From: Calditrichaeota bacterium AABM5.125.24
GTDB taxonomy: Bacteria; Electryoneota; AABM5-125-24; Hatepunaeales; Hatepunaeaceae
NCBI GenBank assembly: GCA_002127415.1
Contig: MWJR01000355.1
Coordinates: 1 to 9,801 of the forward strand
DNA length: 9,801 bases
Direction of reading: 5' to 3'
Under the pieces are notes generated by a model. That model had not been told where the DNA came from and did no database searches. It saw only the letters and a program-made list of their open reading frames with translations. Both the position numbers and the translations under genes were made by a program. Positions 6,060 through 9,801 of this stretch are shown here, piece after piece; positions within the stretch are counted from its first letter, which is position 1; every line of letters starts with the position of its first letter.

Positions 6060-9000
6060 ATGAGACGTGAAACATGCGATCTTTCGCACCCGTTACTTAC
6101 ATCAGTTTTAATCGTCACGCTGCTTCTGACATCCGTTGTTCTTGCAGGTATTCCACCGAAGGAACCCCGGCTGTTACCACTACCGCCGGACATTCCCATA
6201 GGGTTTTCCCCCTCAAATTCCCCCCATATTAAGAAGCGATATCCGAAGCTCGAATCAGCTCTCGCCAGGTTCCTCGACATCTATTCCACCCGAGGAGCTA
6301 CGGAAGCCGGGGATTATGCCCGGATTCGTGGCATAACCATTGAAAATAACCGGGTGCTGGTAGAGCTTTACTTCAGACCGGGCCGGATGGCGGAAGAGCT
6401 CCCGATGGAGCAGTTGGAACGGTATAGGGCGTCGGTCGCATCTCGATCGAAGCACTTCATCATCCTCTGGGTTCCGATAGAGCAACTCGCCGAATTTGCG
6501 AGGGGCCTGAAATCTGTCTTGCAGGTTCACAGACCTCGCCGACCCGACAGTGAGACGGTGAGCGAGGGGGTTGAGGTGGTTGGGGCTGAGGGGTTCCACG
6601 ACGCAGGTGTCTATGGCGCGGGTGCAAAGGTGGCGATCGTAGATCAGGGCTTCGGGCGGTTCGAAGAGGTGCAGGATGAAGGGGAGTTGCCGGAAGATTT
6701 GATCGTGCGCAACTTCAGCATCGAACATATTCGATTCGGCGGCATACACGGCACTGCCTGCGCTGAGATTGTTTACGATATGGCTCCCGAAGCGGAGATT
6801 ACCCTGGCGAAGATAATCTGGAGTTCTGACCTGGAGAACGCTATCCGCTACCTGATCGACGAGAGGATCACTGCCGCCAGTATGTCCTTAGCCTGGAGGA
6901 ATCCTGTTGGGGATTACTACCGTGGTAATGATCCGATAAGCCGAATGATGAACCACGCTGCGGGCAATGGTGTTCTGTTTGTGGTTTCGGCTGGAAATGC
7001 AGCAAAGGCGCACTACCGCGCTGAGTTCGACGATAGAGACCATGATGATGACTTTCACCGCTTCACCATTACCAGGAGGGTAAATCACTTCGGGCCGAGC
7101 GAAAGGGAAGCCTTTATCTTAAATGAGAATGAATGGATATCAGTTTACCTGTCGTGGGATGATTTTCCAGAATCGGGTCAGGACTACGATCTCCTGCTGG
7201 TTCACTATATTGAGGAGGAGGAGGAGTGGGAATTTGTCGATGAGTCGACCGGAGAGCAGAACGGAGACGATCCGCCGGTGGAGAGTATCTTCTATGAAGT
7301 CCAGGAGGCGGGCGGATACGGTGTGATTGTTCATAACTGCGAGGCTGATGACGGCATCGACTTTACCCTCTTCGCGAGGAGCGACCTGGGCATCAACACC
7401 CCTGAAGGGAGCGTATGTATCCCCGCGATTGCTGAGGGCTCCTTCGCCGCCGGTGCTACAAATTTCCGGGATTGGGATGATGAGGATGCCGAGCCGGAGG
7501 ATTTCAGTTCTCGTGGTCCTACTTATGATGGCCGAATGAAACCGGATATAAGCGCTCCGGATGGGACTACATCTTCTACCTACGATGGGTCGTTTTACGG
7601 CACTTCGGCTTCGGCGCCGCACGTTGCAGGTGCGGCTGCTCTGATAGTCTCAGCGCATCGGGATTTGGGCAGCGCAGAACTAAGGGAGATCCTGGAGACG
7701 CAGGCTGTTGATGTGGGGGAGGAGGGCCCGGACAACCTGTTCGGGCACGGGTTGCTTAATATAGAACTTGAAATGGATCGCGATCCGCCGCAGATATGGA
7801 CCGATCCTGATGGAGAAGGAGAGATCGCCGCTGATATCGCGCTCAACCAATACTACCTGGAGAACGCTTTGATCATAGGGAACGAGGCGGAGGATGGCGC
7901 ACGTTATCTTCACTACACCCTGTTGACCAGGACCCCGGATGACGACGATGATAACCTGAATTCCCGCGGAACCCGGCGGTCACAGAGCCCCACGAACCGG
8001 GTGAGACGATCTTCCGAACAGTCGGTTATCCGCAGGAACGACCATCGCCGGTATGTGGGAAATGGCCCTGGCCTCTCGCCCGTGAGATCATCCGGCTCGA
8101 ACGATGAACCGAACGATGCAGTCCGGCCCCCACCCGGTTCATCTCGTGATGACGGTGGGGATATCGCTCGTGAATACGAGGTTCCATACCGGGAAACACT
8201 CGACCTTGCCTGGGACGGGGAGCTGATGTGGGGAGTATCGTTCAACGAATGGGAAGAGGGGAACCATCTCATCGCCCTCGATCCGGAGGATGGTGAAATA
8301 ACTGATGATTTTGATCTTCCTGAGGATGCCGCCCGTGTCACATTTGACGGCGACAACCTTTGGGTCGCGATATGGGGTGCGAACAGCATTCGTCTCTACA
8401 GCCGGGATGGGGAGGTGGTCGAGGAGTTCGATTCGCCGGTCGAGTATCCGGGTGGCCTGGCCTGCGACCGGCAGAGCTACATTTATATCAGTGCCTGGGC
8501 CGATCAGGGTGGCAGGATATATGTGCTCTCTATGGAATCCCGCGAGTTGGTGACGGTAATTAACTACCTCGATGCAACGGGGGGTGCTGAGATAGGTGGT
8601 CTGACTTGCCTGCCGGATCAGGACCGTCTCCTGTGGGGGTTAATAGAGGACGGCGCTATACTGCTCTCGCTGGACGATGAATGGAATACCCGACGGATTT
8701 CCTCCATTTCACTGAACAACGGCAGGGACAATGGGATCGGACTCTCGCGCGACGGGGTCCAATTGTGGCGCGGATCGGGGCCTGAGGACAGGGGGCGCTG
8801 GGTTGTGCATGATGACGAAGATGTGAGTATCCCCTGGCTGACGCCCGATCCACGCACGGGATATGTGCCTCCCGGCTGTGAGGTTGAGATTACTTTGCTG
8901 TTCGATCCCTGCCAACTTGAGGAAGACGCCGACTACCGCGGTGACCTGGTCATCAGGTCAAATGACCCTGAGAATTCGGAATTCTGTGTTCCGCTGGCGC

Positions 9001-9801
9001 TCCGCACCACCCGCCCGGAATACATAATGCGGATCGTCCCCGACGAGTATGAGACCATACAGGACGCGATAAACAGCGCCTGGAGAGGCGATACCGTTCT
9101 GGTGCAGCCCGGTGAATATATCGAAAACATCAACTTCATCGGAAAGGAGATTACCGTTGGAAGCTTATACATGACAACAGGCGATGAGGCTTACAAGTCC
9201 GAAACCATAATTGATGGCGACAGAGGCGGTTCTGTAGTAACGTTCGAGAGCGGGGAGGGCCCAGGTGCCGTTCTCGAAGGATTCACAATCAGGAACGGCT
9301 CGGGCATCCGACCTGAATGGTCGACTTACGGGGGTGGAATCGCCTGCCTCCACAACTCAACCCCCACACTAAAGACTCTTGTGATCGTTGGGAACCGGGC
9401 AACCTATGGCGGAGGAATCTACAGCAGGGGCTGGAGCAGGCAGGTTATGGAATCCCTCGAAATCCGCGATAATTACGCCATATATGGTGGAGGGATCTTC
9501 GTGCAGCACGGCAGGTATGAGTTCGGCAATATCGCGATACTCCGAAACCGGGCCGATATGTCAGGCGGTGGAATTCAGATCGATGCGGGTGCACAGGCCT
9601 GGCTCCTAAATGTAACGGTATCGGGCAACAACGCCGGTTCCGGCGGCGGGATACTGCTCAGGGATTCCTGCCGCGCCCAGCTCCAAAACGCCATTATCTG
9701 GGATAACACACGTGATGAGATAGCCTTTTCGGGTAGGGATAATCCAGATTATATCGCCATCAGTTACTCCGATATAATGGAAGGAGAGGATGGTGTTAAC
9801 A
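6060..9801 (+). CDS. Exported S8 (subtilisin-like) serine protease with beta-propeller and beta-helix, 3' end outside window
   Basis: The frame is open for 1247 codons and runs off the right edge. ATG 6060 has GGTGAG at 6048-6053 (6-nt spacing), and an in-frame TGA at 6039 rules out an earlier start. Residues 1-29 are a signal peptide ending VLA. Residues about 45-165 resemble an I9-type prodomain. The protease core has D195 (VAIVDQGF), H230 (HGTACAEIV), oxyanion N313 (VVSAGN) and nucleophile S516 (GTSASAPHVAG), so it should be active. N313 and S516 are 203 residues apart against about 66 in subtilisin; a jelly-roll-like segment (about 325-430, with ISVYLSWDDFPESGQDYDLLL) fills the gap. Residues 575-625 and 924-987 look like halves of one ASH/BACON-like domain, separated by an Arg-rich linker and a beta-propeller (about 708-920, starting LAWDGELMWGVS). 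From 988 a right-handed beta-helix begins (YETIQDAINSAWRGDTVLV) with GGGI coils every 26 residues. A YPNPFN-type sorting domain may follow beyond the edge. Confidence 0.9.
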   Translation, partial: MRRETCDLSHPLLTSVLIVTLLLTSVVLAGIPPKEPRLLPLPPDIPIGFSPSNSPHIKKRYPKLESALARFLDIYSTRGATEAGDYARIRGITIENNRVLVELYFRPGRMAEELPMEQLERYRASVASRSKHFIILWVPIEQLAEFARGLKSVLQVHRPRRPDSETVSEGVEVVGAEGFHDAGVYGAGAKVAIVDQGFGRFEEVQDEGELPEDLIVRNFSIEHIRFGGIHGTACAEIVYDMAPEAEITLAKIIWSSDLENAIRYLIDERITAASMSLAWRNPVGDYYRGNDPISRMMNHAAGNGVLFVVSAGNAAKAHYRAEFDDRDHDDDFHRFTITRRVNHFGPSEREAFILNENEWISVYLSWDDFPESGQDYDLLLVHYIEEEEEWEFVDESTGEQNGDDPPVESIFYEVQEAGGYGVIVHNCEADDGIDFTLFARSDLGINTPEGSVCIPAIAEGSFAAGATNFRDWDDEDAEPEDFSSRGPTYDGRMKPDISAPDGTTSSTYDGSFYGTSASAPHVAGAAALIVSAHRDLGSAELREILETQAVDVGEEGPDNLFGHGLLNIELEMDRDPPQIWTDPDGEGEIAADIALNQYYLENALIIGNEAEDGARYLHYTLLTRTPDDDDDNLNSRGTRRSQSPTNRVRRSSEQSVIRRNDHRRYVGNGPGLSPVRSSGSNDEPNDAVRPPPGSSRDDGGDIAREYEVPYRETLDLAWDGELMWGVSFNEWEEGNHLIALDPEDGEITDDFDLPEDAARVTFDGDNLWVAIWGANSIRLYSRDGEVVEEFDSPVEYPGGLACDRQSYIYISAWADQGGRIYVLSMESRELVTVINYLDATGGAEIGGLTCLPDQDRLLWGLIEDGAILLSLDDEWNTRRISSISLNNGRDNGIGLSRDGVQLWRGSGPEDRGRWVVHDDEDVSIPWLTPDPRTGYVPPGCEVEITLLFDPCQLEEDADYRGDLVIRSNDPENSEFCVPLALRTTRPEYIMRIVPDEYETIQDAINSAWRGDTVLVQPGEYIENINFIGKEITVGSLYMTTGDEAYKSETIIDGDRGGSVVTFESGEGPGAVLEGFTIRNGSGIRPEWSTYGGGIACLHNSTPTLKTLVIVGNRATYGGGIYSRGWSRQVMESLEIRDNYAIYGGGIFVQHGRYEFGNIAILRNRADMSGGGIQIDAGAQAWLLNVTVSGNNAGSGGGILLRDSCRAQLQNAIIWDNTRDEIAFSGRDNPDYIAISYSDIMEGEDGVN

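Noticed and set aside
1..9801. CRISPR array, prophage, toxin-antitoxin or defence system
   Set aside because: There are no regularly spaced repeats with spacers, no phage or nuclease motifs and no small gene pairs; all large frames are explained by the three genes described.

Overview
The window looks like chromosomal DNA of an uncultivated-type bacterium of the FCB superphylum (Bacteroidota and related candidate phyla such as Zixibacteria, Marinimicrobia, Cloacimonadota, KSB1). The best clue is a large secreted protein that ends in a YPNPFN-type sorting domain, the C-terminal secretion signal used by the type IX system in these groups. The prevalence of very acidic, multi-domain beta-sandwich exoproteins with SNDPEN-type repeats fits the same placement. 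I cannot fix the phylum from sequence alone. I see no phage, plasmid, CRISPR, rRNA or tRNA signal.

Layout. (1) 1-255: non-coding leader with a perfect hairpin at the window edge and a 15-bp direct repeat. The second copy of that repeat is half of a 10-bp palindrome. (2) 256-2031 (+): an orphan response regulator made of a receiver domain, a PATAN/DUF4388 domain, a Pro/Glu-rich linker and an unrecognised C-terminal domain of about 265 residues. (3) 2032-2979: nearly 1 kb without a believable gene. It holds a compound hairpin that looks like the regulator's terminator, a roughly 300-bp block bounded by 26-bp inverted repeats, an AT-rich stretch with TGCA motifs, and two small hairpins just before the next gene. 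(4) 2980-5895 (+): a 971-residue exported protein with a nested lectin-like domain, a HYDIN/ASH-type domain, two cadherin-like repeats, an Fn3-like domain and the sorting domain. (5) 5896-6059: a short gap with a possible terminator. (6) 6060 to beyond the right edge (+): an exported subtilase-type (S8) serine protease with a complete D195/H230/S516 triad. It is followed by an ASH/BACON-like domain that appears split by a beta-propeller, then a right-handed beta-helix whose GGGI coils recur at exactly 26 residues. This frame has no stop before the window ends, so its own sorting domain, if any, lies outside.

How the genes relate: both exported proteins use the same parts (signal peptide, ASH-like domains, one domain inserted into another) and probably act on the cell surface or outside the cell. 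The ORF2 product looks like an adhesin or structural protein, and the ORF3 product is probably a protease carrying binding modules. The response regulator is separated from them by a likely terminator and a repeat block, so a functional link is not shown. The least explained items are the 2134-2432 inverted-repeat block, the C-terminal domain of the regulator and the two nested domain insertions.
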